Of a stretch of DNA of 64,000 nucleotides, positions 49,274-60,336 are shown piece by piece. The position numbers were made by a program, and so were the translations under genes. Each line of letters begins with the position of its first letter. The stretch's first letter is position 1. Under the pieces are notes generated by a model. That model made no database searches, was not told where the DNA came from, and saw only the letters and a program-made list of their open reading frames with translations. The stretch is from Bog-756 sp963734395 (GTDB taxonomy: Bacteria; Actinomycetota; Acidimicrobiia; Acidimicrobiales; RAAP-2). The DNA lies in the NCBI GenBank assembly GCA_963734395.1, contig CAVTGY010000002.1:744001-808000 (forward strand), in the 5' to 3' direction.

Positions 49274-50665
49274 TCAGTCGTTGGCGTCGGCCTCCGCGGG
49301 CGGCGACACCTCGGGAAGGCTGAAACGGAACAACGCCCCACCGCCTTGGGCGTGATAAGCGTTGACGCTGCCTCCCTCGTCGCGGGCCACCTGGGCAACG
49401 ATGGCCAGTCCCAATCCCGAGCCGGGTTTGGATCGAGCACTGGGGGCTCGGTAGAAGCGGTCGAAGATGAAATTGACGTCGCTGTCATCGATACCGGGAC
49501 CGTGATCACGGACGATCACCGTGCCGGCGGAGCAGGCCACCTCCACCACGCCGCCCTCCGGGCTCCACTTGAGGGCGTTGTCCAGCAGATTGTCCACCGC
49601 CCGACCGATCCGAGTCGACGACCCGGACACCCAGGTCGGGGCCACCTGGGCATCGAAGACGACCCCGCGGCTGCGACCGTGGGTGGTGGCCACCTCCACC
49701 GCTTCGAGGACGATCGAGTCCAGCCGGATCGGTTCGGTGGTGGTTTCGGGCTGTTGACCTCGGGCCAGCTCGGCCAGGTCGGCCACCAGGGTGGTCAGCT
49801 CGTCCAACTGGGTGAGGACATCGCTGATCAGCACCTCCCGTTCCTCGGGAGCGAGCTCCTCCAGCCGGCGGGCCACCTCCATGTTGGTCCGCAGGCTGGT
49901 CAACGGCGTGCGCAGCTCGTGGGAGGCGTCGAGCACCAGCTGGCGCTGGCTCTCCCGTGAGGTGTCCAGGGCCGCCAGTAGCCGATTGAAGGCGCGTCGC
50001 AGTCGGCCGAGCTCGTCGGGGCCGCCCGGGTCGAGACGTTCGGACACGTCGGTGGTCTCGGCCAATTCCTCCACCGTGCCGGTCAGGTCGTTGAGCGGGC
50101 CGAGCACCGCGCGCCCCACCCCGAATCCGAGCAGCACCGCCACGGTGATCCCCACCAAAACGATCAACCACAGGGCGAGGGCCAGGTGGCGGAGCTCCTC
50201 GTTGACCCCGGTGAGCGGAGCGGTGACCTGGAGGGCGCCACCCCCCGGAGGCACTTGCCATGTCCCGTTGTTGCCGCGATAGAAGTAGCCGGAAGGAAGG
50301 GATACGACGATTTGGCGGACGGCGATCCCGTTCACGGTGGTGGAGAAGAAGGTGTTGGCGTCCTTGCCCTGACTGTTGGCTGCGGTCTTCACCGCGTCGG
50401 GGATGGGGATGACCGGAGGGTCCTCGGGGTTGGTCGAGCCGGTGGAGTACACCATCTGGTAGCAGGTTCCGGCGGTGGGGCAGACGTTGGGAATCGAGGG
50501 GATCGGTTGCTCGGTGATGACCGTTCGAGCATCGGCGTTCAGGGTGACGTCGACCGATCCGACCAGTGAGTTGTAGGCCACGATGTAGGTGGCGAACGAA
50601 CCGAGGACCACGACCACCAACACGGCCGCGGTGGCCGCGAGCACCAGCCTGGTCCGGAAGGTCAC
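49274..50665 (-). CDS. Sensor histidine kinase, MprB/TcrY-like
   Basis: 463 residues, intact. The first membrane helix is LAATAAVLVVVVLGSFATYI; an extracytoplasmic domain of about 130 residues has two cysteines (PNVCPTAGTC) probably paired; the second helix is LALALWLIVLVGITVAVLLG. HAMP follows (PLNDLTGTVEELAETTDVSE), then HisKA with the phosphoacceptor in VLDASHELRTPLTSLRTNME, and HATPase with NLLDNALKWSP, VRDHGPGIDDSD and SGLGLAIVAQVARDEGG. It responds to an unknown envelope signal and phosphorylates the regulator encoded 59 bases upstream. Confidence 0.94.
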   Translation of the reverse strand: MTFRTRLVLAATAAVLVVVVLGSFATYIVAYNSLVGSVDVTLNADARTVITEQPIPSIPNVCPTAGTCYQMVYSTGSTNPEDPPVIPIPDAVKTAANSQGKDANTFFSTTVNGIAVRQIVVSLPSGYFYRGNNGTWQVPPGGGALQVTAPLTGVNEELRHLALALWLIVLVGITVAVLLGFGVGRAVLGPLNDLTGTVEELAETTDVSERLDPGGPDELGRLRRAFNRLLAALDTSRESQRQLVLDASHELRTPLTSLRTNMEVARRLEELAPEEREVLISDVLTQLDELTTLVADLAELARGQQPETTTEPIRLDSIVLEAVEVATTHGRSRGVVFDAQVAPTWVSGSSTRIGRAVDNLLDNALKWSPEGGVVEVACSAGTVIVRDHGPGIDDSDVNFIFDRFYRAPSARSKPGSGLGLAIVAQVARDEGGSVNAYHAQGGGALFRFSLPEVSPPAEADAND

Positions 50666-50724
50666 GACCGTCCTCCGGCGTTGCGTGGGTCGAGGCGGGT
50701 GTTCTCAGGGTGGGCAGGCACCGG

Positions 50725-51397
50725 TCACGGCTCGCGCAGGACGTAGCCCACACCTCGGGCGGTGTGGATCAGTCGAGGCTCGTTGTCATCCTCGGTCTTG
50801 CGCCGGAGATAGCCCACGTAGACCGCCAGCGAGTTGGTCCCCGAGTCGAAGGTGTACCCCCATACCCGGTCGAGGATGAGCTCGCGGGTGAGAACCTGGC
50901 GGGGATGGCGAAGCAACAGTTCGAGCAGGTCGAACTCGATTCGGGTCAAGGTGAAGGATCGATCGCCTCGTGCGGGCCTCACGGGTGATCGGGTCGAGGG
51001 AGAGGTCGGCGAAGCGGAGCACCTCGCCGGTGTCCTCGGGACGGCGTCGGAGGAGGGCCCGCAGCCGGGCCAGCAATTCGGCCAGGGCGAATGGCTTGAC
51101 CAGGTAGTCGTCTGCGCCCGCATCGAGGCCCTGGACGCGGTCGTTGATGGCGTCGCGGGCGGTGAGCATGAGCACCGGGGTGTCGTTGTCGGCAGCCCGT
51201 AGTCGCCGGCACACGTCGAGTCCGTCGATGGTGGGCAGTCCGATGTCGAGGATGACTGCGTCGGGAGGCCGGATGGCGATCTCTTCCAGCGCCAGGGTGC
51301 CGTCCTCGGCCAGGGAGACCTCATACCCCTCCAAACGGAGGGCACGGTTGAGAGCACCACTGACGGCAGGATCGTCATCGACGACGAGGACTCTCAT
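50725..51397 (-). CDS. OmpR-family response regulator
   Basis: About 224 residues. ATG at 51397. The receiver domain has the acidic pair DDD (residues 7-9), the phosphoacceptor Asp51 in VILDIGLPTIDG, VLMLTARDAINDRVQG and DYLVKPF. The winged-helix effector domain has FDLLELLLRHPRQVLTREL, ILDRVWGYTFDSGTNSLAVY and TARGVGYVLREP. One indel near 50975 breaks the linker between domains. Forms a two-component pair with the kinase downstream on the same strand. Confidence 0.92.
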
Positions 51398-51507
51398 CGG
51401 GCCGGGAGCCTATCGGTACTGTGCGAGCAAGCCGTGTCGCAGACGCAGAGCCGGACCGGGCCTGGAGGTAGCCTGTGGCCGTCGCCGGGTGGCAGACGGC
51501 GAATCGG

Positions 51508-51580
51508 TCCGAGGTAGTTCAACTGGCAGAACGCTGGCCTTTGGAGCCAGATGTTGGAGGTTCGAGCCCTCCCCTCGGAG
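51508..51580 (+). tRNA. tRNA-Gln (anticodon TTG)
   Basis: Full cloverleaf read by hand: acceptor TCCGAGG/CCTCGGA, D stem GTTC/GAAC, anticodon stem CTGGC/GCCAG around loop CTTTGGA (anticodon TTG), T stem GGAGG/CCTCC with TTCGAGC loop, and discriminator G as expected for Gln. The 3' CCA is not encoded. It lies on the plus strand between two minus-strand genes. Confidence 0.93.
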
Positions 51581-51604
51581 CCCCTCGGACTGCTCAAGGA
51601 GTGC

Positions 51605-53445
51605 TCAGACAGCGGCTTTTCGCGACCGACTTCGTTGACGCCCGCGGGTGGCCGCATCGAGGACGACCTTGCGCAGTCGCACCGACTTCGGGGTGACCTC
51701 GACGCACTCGTCGTCCGAAATGAACTCCAGCGCCTGCTCCAACGAGAGCAGCAGCGGGGGAGTGAGGCGGATGGCCTCATCGGCGCTCGCCGATCGGATG
51801 TTGGTCTGCTTCTTCTCCTTGGTCGGGTTGACGTCCATCTCCTCGTCGCGGGCGTTCTCCCCGATGACCATGCCTTCGTAGACCTCGGTTCCCGGCCCGA
51901 CCAGGAGGATGCCCCGCTCCTGGAGGCTCATCAGCGTGTAGCCGGTGGTGATCCCTCGCCGGTCGGCCACCATCGAGCCGTTGCGCTTGGTCTTGAGCTC
52001 CCCGTGCCAGGGCTCCCACCCGTCGAAGACGTGGTGGAGCATGCCGGTGCCGCGGGTTTCGGTCATGAACTCGGTGCGGAACCCGACCAGGCCCCGAGCC
52101 GGCACCCGGTAGTCCATCCGCACCCAGCCGGTACCGTGGTTGACCATCTCGATGAGCAGGCCCTTGCGGAGCGCCATCAGCTGGGTCACCACGCCGAGGT
52201 AGTCGTCGGGGACGTCGATGGCCACCCGTTCCATCGGCTCGTGCACCTTTCCGTCGATCGTCGCGGGTGACCACCTGGGGCTTGCCCACGGTCAGCTCGA
52301 ATCCCTCGCGACGCATGGTCTCCACCAGCACCGCCAGCTGCAGCTCTCCTCGTCCTTGCACCTCCCAGGTGTCGGGGCGCTCGGTGGTGTTGACTCGCAG
52401 CGACACGTTCCCGACCAGTTCGGACTCGAGGCGGCTGAGGATCTGTCGGGCGGTGAGCTTTGTCCCGTCGGCACCGGCGAGAGGCGCGGAGTTGATGCCG
52501 ATGGTCATGGCCAGGCTGGGCTCGTCGACGGTGATCACCGGCAGGGGTCGGGGATCGTCGGGGTCGGCCAGCGTCTCGCCGATGGTGATCTCCGCCACTC
52601 CGGCGACGGCGGCGATCTCGCCGGGCCCCGCCTCGGCGGCGTCGACCCGGTCCAGGGCGTCGGTCACGTACAACTCGGTGATCTTGACCCGCTCGATGGT
52701 CCCGTCGATCTTGCACCAGGCCACCGTGGCCCCTTTCTTGAGGGTGCCGTTGTGGATCCGACAGATGGCCAGTCGACCGAGATAGGGGGAGGCGTCGAGG
52801 TTGGACACGATCGCCTGAAGCGGTGCGTGCGGGATCGAAACGGGGGGCGGGAATGTGGTCGAGGATCGACTGGAAGAGCGGCTCGAGGTCGGTGCCCTCC
52901 ACCCCCTGTTCGGTGGTGGCCCACCCGGCCCGGGCGTTGGCGTAGAGGATGGGGAAGCCGATCTGGTGCTCGTCGGCGTCGAGGTCGAGGAACAGCTCCT
53001 CCACCTCGTGCACCACCTCGTCGATCCGGGCGTCGGCGCGATCGACCTTGTTGACCACCAGCACCACCGGCAGGCGGGACTCGAGTGCCTTGCGGAGCAC
53101 GAAGCGGGTCTGGGGGAGTGGGCCCTCCGATGCGTCCACCAATAGGAGGACACCATCGACCATGGTCAGTCCCCGCTCGACCTCACCGCCGAAGTCGGCG
53201 TGCCCGGGGGTGTCGATGATGTTGATCTTGACCCCGCCATGGACGACGGCGGTGTTCTTGGCCAGGATGGTGATGCCCTTCTCGCGCTCGAGGTCACCGG
53301 AGTCCATCACCCGCTCATTGACCGACTCGTTGGCCCGGAACGCCCCCGACTGCCAGAGCATGGCGTCGACGAGGGTGGTCTTGCCGTGGTCGACGTGGGC
53401 CACGATGGCCACGTTGCGGATGTCGTCTCGGGTCAGGGTGGGCAT
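51605..53445 (-). CDS. typA: Ribosome-associated GTPase BipA/TypA
   Basis: About 613 residues, normal length. G1 AIVAHVDHGKTTLVDAML, switch I region ESVNERVMDSGDLEREKGIT, G3 IIDTPGHADFGGEVE, G4 LVVNKVDRADARIDEVV. Domain II (ILDHIPAP, then PLQAIVSNLDASPYLGRLAI) and the EF-G-like domains follow. The TypA-specific C-terminal domain has MALRKGLLIEMVNHGTGW, YRVPARGLVGFRTEF, GENARDEEMDVNPTKEKKQT and LEFISDDECVEVTPKSVRLR. Two indels, near 52835 and 52258, break it. The frames on both sides fit TypA perfectly, a good example of assembly error in a housekeeping gene. Confidence 0.95.
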
Positions 53446-53512
53446 GGGGTCTGCAGGCTACCCGTCTGCGACGTGCGTTCCGGCCGCGGCCCCCGCGTAC
53501 CGGGGCGCAGGT

Positions 53513-55553
53513 TCAGGGGGCGCCGATGCAGAGGGAGCCGGCCACCGGATCGGCTCCCGTGGTTGTCGGTGGGGTCGGCCATGGCCAGGTCGGCGGGGTG
53601 GTCGTCGGCGTCTTCTGGGGTGGGGGCATCACCGGACAGGAGCCGTTATAACTCTCGGACGACGACTCGAGCGCCCATGACGAAGTCCCCGGGGTGAGGT
53701 AGTACGGCGGTCCGTAGAGGGTGAGCCGCGGGTCGTAGAGGTAGTACTTGACGTAACCGATGCCACCGCCCTGACCGACAGCCCCACGGGCGTCCTGCTG
53801 GATGGAGCCGTAGATGTTCAGGGTGCCTTCGGATCCGCTGGCGCTGTAGTTGTTCACCGCGAAGGACTGGTTGAGGGCGAGGACGGAGGCGTCGACGGTC
53901 AGGCCCTGGGTTCCGTCGCCCGAACCGGTGGCGGTGGACGGGTCGCACAGGGGGGCGGGCTGGGCTCCGGTGGTACCGCAGGTAGGGAGGGTGTTGCCTT
54001 GATTGCCACCGGCGTCGTAGACGGGGCGGTTGACCTCGATGAACTTGTTGGCGATCAGTCCCAGGGTGTCGTTGATGCCAGTGCTGGTGGTGGCGTTGTT
54101 GTAGGCGCACAGACTCTCGCGACGGAGTCGTGGCCCAGGTGCAGTCGTCGTAGGTGAGATTGCCGTCGATGATCACGTTGTTGTAGGCGGCAACCGTGAG
54201 GTGACCCGACAGCGACCCGTTGATGAAGGCATCGGCCTCGGTCCCCGGGTTGGGGGTCTGCCCGTAGTAGCAGTTGGCGCAGGCGCTTTGGACTTGGGAC
54301 AGGTCGGAGGTGGAGCTGTAGAACGGATTGACCGAGGCTGCCGGCGTCCCGGTGGCCTCACCGACGAAAAGAACGCCATTGCCCGGGAGGTTGGTCGCGG
54401 TGGTGGTCGAGTCGGTCGGGCAGGTGCTGGTGTCCACTCCCGACTCGTTCATGGTGTCATTGCCGGGGTACCCGGTCGTGTCCGGGCTGACCACCTTCAT
54501 CTGCCCGACGTTGACACCCGCCACCTGGGTCACAGACAGGGTGACCGTTGTCGGTCCCTGGTAGTAGCAGCCGCCCTGTTTGGCCACTGCGGCCAACTCG
54601 GAGTCGTCGGTGGGTACCGACTCGGTGGTGTGGTCGTAACCACTGCCGGCGGTGGTGTAGTTGCCGGTGTCGGAGGCACACCCGGTCTTGGTGTAGTCGA
54701 CGAACAGACAGCTTGGGTCAGCGGTGTTGACGGTGCCGGTGAAGGTCGGGGTTCCCCCGATGTAGATGGAGTCGTTGGAATAGACGGGTCCGAACAGCTG
54801 GTCACCACTCTGGAATTCGACGGCCGTGCACGGGGTGTTCGGCACCAGAAAGTTGCCCCCGATGAGTCCCCGGCCGGGGTAGGGCGCGGGAAGCAGTGTC
54901 TTGGGTGCGGTCGGAGGGTCTGTGGACCAGTAGTAGGCACAGTCGCTTGCCGAGCCACCCGCATTGGCGTTGAACGACTCGAAGTTGGACCACCACACGT
55001 TGTTGAGGAAGTCATTGGACGGCGCGAACTTGGCCACCGTGGAATAGGACACGATATGGCCGGGGTAGCCCGCCGCACCCACGATCTGCACTTCGAGGTA
55101 GCTGACCGCGTTGGTCGTCGAATTGATGATCTGCTGGGGATTGTCGAACTTGTAGTACTCGGGTATCACCCCGTTGCCCACGTTGGTGCCCGGCACCTCG
55201 CTCCACGTCTCGTAGCTCAACCCGGCGCACTGGGCGCTTGGTATCGATCCGCCCGGGTCGTTGGTGTCCGAGTTGCAGGCGGCCAGGTAGGGGTCGGCAT
55301 TGATGACGCTCGAGTAGACGTTGAGGCCAGATGCCAGAGCCCGGTAGGCGTACCGTTGGATGGAGGCGTTGGTCAGGATGGGGGAATTGTTGATGATGGT
55401 GGTGAGCATGGCGCCGCCGCCAAGCGTCAACAGCAGGGCCAGTCCCAGCACCAACAACAGGGCGGTCTGCCCTCGGTCCGAGCGGACGTGGCGGCGGCCG
55501 ATCTGACGACGGCGACCCGAGTGGTGGTGGCGTTGTGGGGAGCGGGTGTGCAT
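53513..55553 (-). CDS. PilX-like pilus-associated surface protein
   Basis: About 680 residues. The short cytoplasmic head rich in His and Arg is followed by SDRGQTALLLVLGLALLLTL, a PilX/TadE-like N-terminal helix. The long extracellular part is rich in Ser, Thr, Asn, Tyr and Gly, with many cysteines (LAACNSD, SAQCAG, SDCAYYW, SSACANCYYG) and runs such as DPSCLFVDYTKTGC and YNNVIIDGNLTYDDC suggesting a right-handed beta-helix. It ends in a Pro/Thr-rich tail. Frame changes near 54125 and 53870. Third gene of the pilin-type operon, six bases after the PilW-like gene. I do not recognise a named family for the ectodomain. Confidence 0.7.
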
Positions 55554-55559
55554 GGGGAT

Positions 55560-56414
55560 CTATCCGACCAGGGCGTTGTAGAGATAGGACGAGGACGAGA
55601 GGCGGTAGACGACGTAATCGTTTTCTTCATAGGGCGTGCTGTTTGTCGACCCGGGAGTCTGCACCTGCAAGTCGATTTCGACGCTCTGGATGTTGTCGGC
55701 GAGGCAGGTGGCCGCGGTGCAGGTGGCGAAGTTGGCGATGGCGGTGTTGGGCGAGTACAGGGTGGTGGTGGGGTTGAGGGTGTTGTAGATGAAGATCGGG
55801 GTCGCTGCTTGAGGCAGGTTGGTCTGGCCGTTGACCACGTTGCTGAGGGTGATCAGCCGGGTGCCGTTCGCCGACCAGGTGCAGGCGGTGCCGGTACCGG
55901 TCCCCGGGCAGGTGTTGCTGGGAGAGGTCGACACCGGGTACTCGGTGACGGTGAAGATCGAGGTGTAGTACTTACAGCCCGAGCACTTGGCCGGGGTGGA
56001 GGAGGCCATCACGATCTTGGCCGGCCCCGCCGCGCTCCCGACGTTCGCATAGAAGGTTGCGCCGACTGTGCAGATGGTCCCACCGGTGCAGTTGCCGTTG
56101 CCTGGAAGGAACGGCGGAGTGGGCACGCTGCTGCTGTTGACCGGGGCGGGCTCGACCTCGCTGCGGATGAGGCGGGCCAGGATCATCAGGTTGGGGGCGA
56201 GCTGGACGCTGTCGGTGGAAGTAGAAATGACCTGGTTGCTGGCGTTCAAGTAGGTGGTGAGTGCTGTTGACACCAGTCCGAAGAGGATCATGAGGGTGAG
56301 GAAGGCGACAAGCAGTTCCACCAGGGTGAGGCCGTCGTCGTTCCGCCCGGCACCACGCGGTGCTCGTGATGGCCGGCGGAGGACGGCCGGCAATGCCGGT
56401 CTCGGGTGTCTCAT
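55560..56414 (-). CDS. PilW-like minor pilin with type IV prepilin signal
   Basis: 284 residues, intact, ATG at 56414 in ATGA overlap with the upstream gene. Prepilin leader ending in DDG (Gly28), then LTLVELLVAFLTLMILFGLV with Glu at +5, as required for the type IV prepilin peptidase. The extracellular part has cysteine pairs (GNCTGGTICTVG, PAKCSGCKYY, CPGTGTGTACTW, ATCTAATCLADN) and ends YVVYRLSSSSYLYNALVG, typical of minor pilins of the PilW/GspJ type. It likely forms part of a pilus tip or initiation complex with its neighbours. Confidence 0.85.
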   Translation of the reverse strand: MRHPRPALPAVLRRPSRAPRGAGRNDDGLTLVELLVAFLTLMILFGLVSTALTTYLNASNQVISTSTDSVQLAPNLMILARLIRSEVEPAPVNSSSVPTPPFLPGNGNCTGGTICTVGATFYANVGSAAGPAKIVMASSTPAKCSGCKYYTSIFTVTEYPVSTSPSNTCPGTGTGTACTWSANGTRLITLSNVVNGQTNLPQAATPIFIYNTLNPTTTLYSPNTAIANFATCTAATCLADNIQSVEIDLQVQTPGSTNSTPYEENDYVVYRLSSSSYLYNALVG

Positions 56415-59400
56415 GCGACGGTCTCGGTGATCGGATTGGGGAACAGATAGTTGGTGGCGCCGACCGTTACCGAACTTCCTCCCACGGTCACGTTTGACAC
56501 CGGTGTCGTCGACCCGCTCGTGGTGATGGTGAGGGTGTAACTGCCGTAGGGAACCGCGGTTCGGCTCAGGCCGTCCGGTCCGGTTGACGGGAGTGTGTAG
56601 CTGTCCGTCCCACAGGGCGAGGGGGCGGTCGAGGTGAGCTTGAGGGTGGCACCGCTGTAGGGGAAGCTGACCTGGCTGCCGTTGGAGTGGAGGACCTGGA
56701 CTTCGATCATCCCCATCGGGATCGTCGCGGTGGTGTGAGGACCCCGGAACGGTTGACGCCTGGGCGACGTTGAAGCTGCCCGCCCCGAGCTCCGGGAGAG
56801 ATGTAGCAGTCACCGGCCAGGAGCGAGTAGCCACCGACGAACGGATAGATGTCCGGCACTGAAGTGACGTTGGTTGAGGCCCCGGGGGGCACCACGGTTG
56901 CCGACGGATAGGGAATCAGGTTGGAGTTGTTGGCTTCGATGGGTACTCCCTGTACGTAGCTGCCGCTCAGGTTGGCCGGCGTCTGGTACGACCAAGGATT
57001 GGTTGGTCCGTTGCTCGAGGACAGGGCCACGGCCCCCGTGGCGCTGGCGCCGACGGCCGAGCAGTAGACGGTGCCCGATCGTCGTGCAGGAAATGCTGCT
57101 CAGATACAGCGCCGGATTGGCCTGGGGAAGGGACATCGCCTGCCAGTTGGCCGTGGCCGTGCCCCCGCTGCTGGCCCACAGGAAGGCTGCGGGCTGGCTC
57201 GTCGTGGAGTTGATCCCCACTCCGCTGACGGCGCAGGCCGAGCTCGATGCACAGGTGACCTGGCCGAGCGTGATTCCCGTTCCGCTCACCGCGGGGACGG
57301 TGGCGCTGGTCCAGGCGTCGGCGCCCGACGTCGCGATGGCTCCGGAGAGTAGGGCCGGGGAGGAGCCGGCCGCGCCGATCAGGACGCATACCGATGGCGG
57401 TCGGGCAGGCCATCTGGGTGAGCGAGGACACCCGGTGCCCGACACCGTGGGCAGGGTGTCCAAGGCCAGCGTGGAAGCACTGGCCATGCTGCTCAGGTAC
57501 ATCACGAAGGGAGCGCTGCTGGTCGTGCCCAGGACCAGGCACCTCGGCGTGGTGAGGCAGGTCAATCCGGTCAGGGTGGCCACCGTGGTGCCAGTCGGGA
57601 ACGAGTCGTACCCGACGGCCAGGGCGGAGCTGGCCAAACCGGACGCCGCGGTGCCGGCGACCACTATGGGCCCGACGGTTCCGGCGCCGATCTTGCCGGT
57701 GCCGGTCATCACACACGAGGCGGCAACCGGGCAGGCCACCGAGGTGAGTGACGAGAGGGTGAAGGCGCCGCCGGTGGAGGTCGAGGCTACCCAGGTGCCC
57801 CCGTAGCCGCCGGACACGATGATCGGGGTCCCCGCCGAAGGTGAGCTGGTTGTCCCGATGGCCACGCAGCCGGTGCCGCCTGTCGGGCAGGCCAACTGGG
57901 ACAATCCGGTCACGTTGGCCGGCAAGGTGACCGCCGTCCATGTATCGATCCCACCGCTTATGGCGTCGTTGAGCACGGCTGCTCCACTCGCAGTGGTGCC
58001 GATGGCCATGCAGTCAGCTGCCGAAGGGCAGACCACTTGGGTCAGGCTGGTCACTCCGGTGAGCGCGGTGGCGTCACTGGGGACACTGAGCGCGGGCGTC
58101 ACCCCGGTCGACGCGTCGAGGATGACCCCCTTGCCTCCGCCGTAACCGACGCCTACGCATTCAACCGTGCCGGCGCATGCCACCGAGGCGATGCGGGTGA
58201 CCGTACCCGCTCCAGTCGGGATGGCGGCGGTCGACCAGGTGGTCTGATTGGCCCAATTGACCACAGCTGCGCTGGCACTCTCCCCGGTGGACACGCAGGT
58301 GATCGAACCGACTCCCGGGCAGGAAACCCCGTCCTCCATCGCACTCGACGACGGATAGGAAAGGCCGATCGAAGTGCCCTGGTCGTAGGCCGGGTAGGCA
58401 CTGGGGTAGGTGGCGGTAAGGTTGGTGACGGCACCGACCGAAACGGTGATGCCGCTCTGCACTTCCTCGGTGGGCTGTTGTACCACGCCGCCGACGACCT
58501 TGTTCACCGGCTCACCGCTGCTCAGCGTGACCGGGCCTCCGCTGGCCAGGGTGCAGCCGGTGAAGGTGGTGGCGGTGGTCCCGGTGCAGGTGGCCTCGTA
58601 GGTGGGATTGGCTCCACCGCCTATTTCGATCGGTCCGCTGCTCGGGAACAGGGCGGTCGATCCCACGGTGATGGTGGTTGCCGGGGTGGTCTGCAACGTG
58701 CCGCTCACCACCGTGGTCGCGGACCCGTTGGCCACGAAGGATGGAGCGGGCGGGCCGTAGGTCGTGCTGTAGGGAATATTGTTGACGGCGTCGTTGACCG
58801 TCACGGTATAGGTGCTGAGCGAGGTGGAAGGTTCGACCTGGGCAAAGGCACAACCGTTGCTGTCGGGCTGGATGGTCAGTGTCTGGGGGCCGGCAATGGT
58901 GACTGGCGGAGCCTGTACCCGTTCACTCCATGAATCCCCCTGCGAATCGACGGCGGTGGTGTCTCCGGTGAATTGGAGAGCGATGAAACCGAGGGTTTGA
59001 ATTCCGGCCGGCGGATAGTTGACGATGACGCTGTCTTGGACGCTGTCGTTACTGCTGTTGGCGTTGGGGCCCCAGCCCACCGTCATGGTGAGCTCGAGGA
59101 GTTGGGGAGTGCCCGACTGGCACAGATCTGGCCTGTCCACGTCCTGCACCACCGTCCCACCGGTGGACATGGTGCCGGTGCCGCCGGTGACCCCGGTGAA
59201 TGAGGTACCGGTGGTGCCGGTGTAGGTCAACACCTGAACACCGGTCGAGGTGGTGACGTCGACTTTCTGAGGATTCGACGTCGACGCCGCGGCAAAGCCG
59301 TTGCTGGTTCCCAACACGTTGGTGATGGTGCCAACGTTGATGGTGGCCTGGGGAAGGGTCAACCCGTTCGAACCCGAGGCGATGGTGGTCGCCCCGATGT

Positions 59401-60147
59401 TGACGTCCTGGGCCGTGGTCCACTGGTATTCAGCCTGGAGTGCATAGGTGGTCCCGCCTTTTACGACGGTCGAGGTGGGAACCTGGAACCCGACGACGGT
59501 GGCCGGGTTGGCAATGGGGATCGAGACGGTGGCGTCGGTGGTGTCCGAGGAGATGGTGGTTCCCGCATACCACCCGGTGATACCGGTGAAACTGGTGGCG
59601 GTCTGGCCGGTGTAGAAGAACTCGATCTCCGCGCTGTTGTCGGGGGTGATCAGGTAGGCGGACTGCGGGTTGCCGCACCGGTTGCACTGACGAACGATGG
59701 CCGACGCCGCTCGACACTGCCAGAGCTGGTGGGTCCGGTGTAGGTGGGGAGCACGCCGGGCGTGCTCGAATTGTTCTGGGTGATGGTGATCGCCGCCGTG
59801 GTGGAGGTGGTGACCGGACCTTCCGGTGCGGCGCTCTCGTTGACGGCAACCTCGCCCAGGCTGTTGGTCGGGGGGTTCTGGTTGGCCAGTGTCTCGGTCC
59901 ACTTCTCGGCCAGGGACAGTGCGGTCAACTCGTTGTTGGACTGCCCGGCCTGGATCAAGCCGGTGGTGAACAGGTAACCGAACGGGATCAGGGTGATGAG
60001 CAGCACCGTGAACGCCACCACCACCTCGATGAGGGTGAGGCCGTCGTCACCTGGCCGGCCGGCGGCTCGCGCCGCGGTGCGCCGACGAACCCAGGCAAGG
60101 GTTCGCACGCTGGTACGGCTGGATGAGCTCTTGCGGTCAGTGAACAT
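56411..60147 (-). CDS. Giant pilin with predicted cysteine-rich beta-propeller ectodomain
   Basis: About 1245 residues over several frame changes (near 59720, 57415, 57075, 56810 and 56720). The prepilin leader ends in DDG (Gly36), followed by LTLIEVVVAFTVLLITLIPF with Glu at +5, like PilV/GspI minor pilins. The ectodomain has three parts. First, Thr-rich segments with repeated YTGTTGTSFTGVTGGTGTM-like units. Second, nine repeats of about 45 residues between 58340 and 57040, each with a C-x(5-9)-C pair followed by a G-x-G turn (ACAGTVECVGVG, VCPSAADCMAIG, ACPTGGTGCVAIG), read as propeller blades. Third, an Ig-like end (YSGATLKLTSTAPSPCG). Probable tip adhesin; no characterised homologue is known to me. 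Confidence 0.78.
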
Positions 60148-60336
60148 AACGCTGAGTGGCAGAGTAAGTCTCCGAAACGCGAGTTCCTAGACGTGATTCC
60201 ACCTGTACCAGCGATAACGGCGGATTCAGGGTTCAACTTGAGGCACGATCGACCCCGATCGTCGACCACGCAGCGTGGGGATACGTGTGGACTCGCCCGA
60301 CGGGGTGGTCCGCTACCGAAAAACGCCGACCGAAGC

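Noticed and set aside
54201..56270. A 689-residue open frame on the plus strand opposite the pilin operon
   Set aside because: It is a low-complexity Gly/Val/Arg shadow of the Thr/Ser-rich minus-strand genes with no domain or ribosome site.
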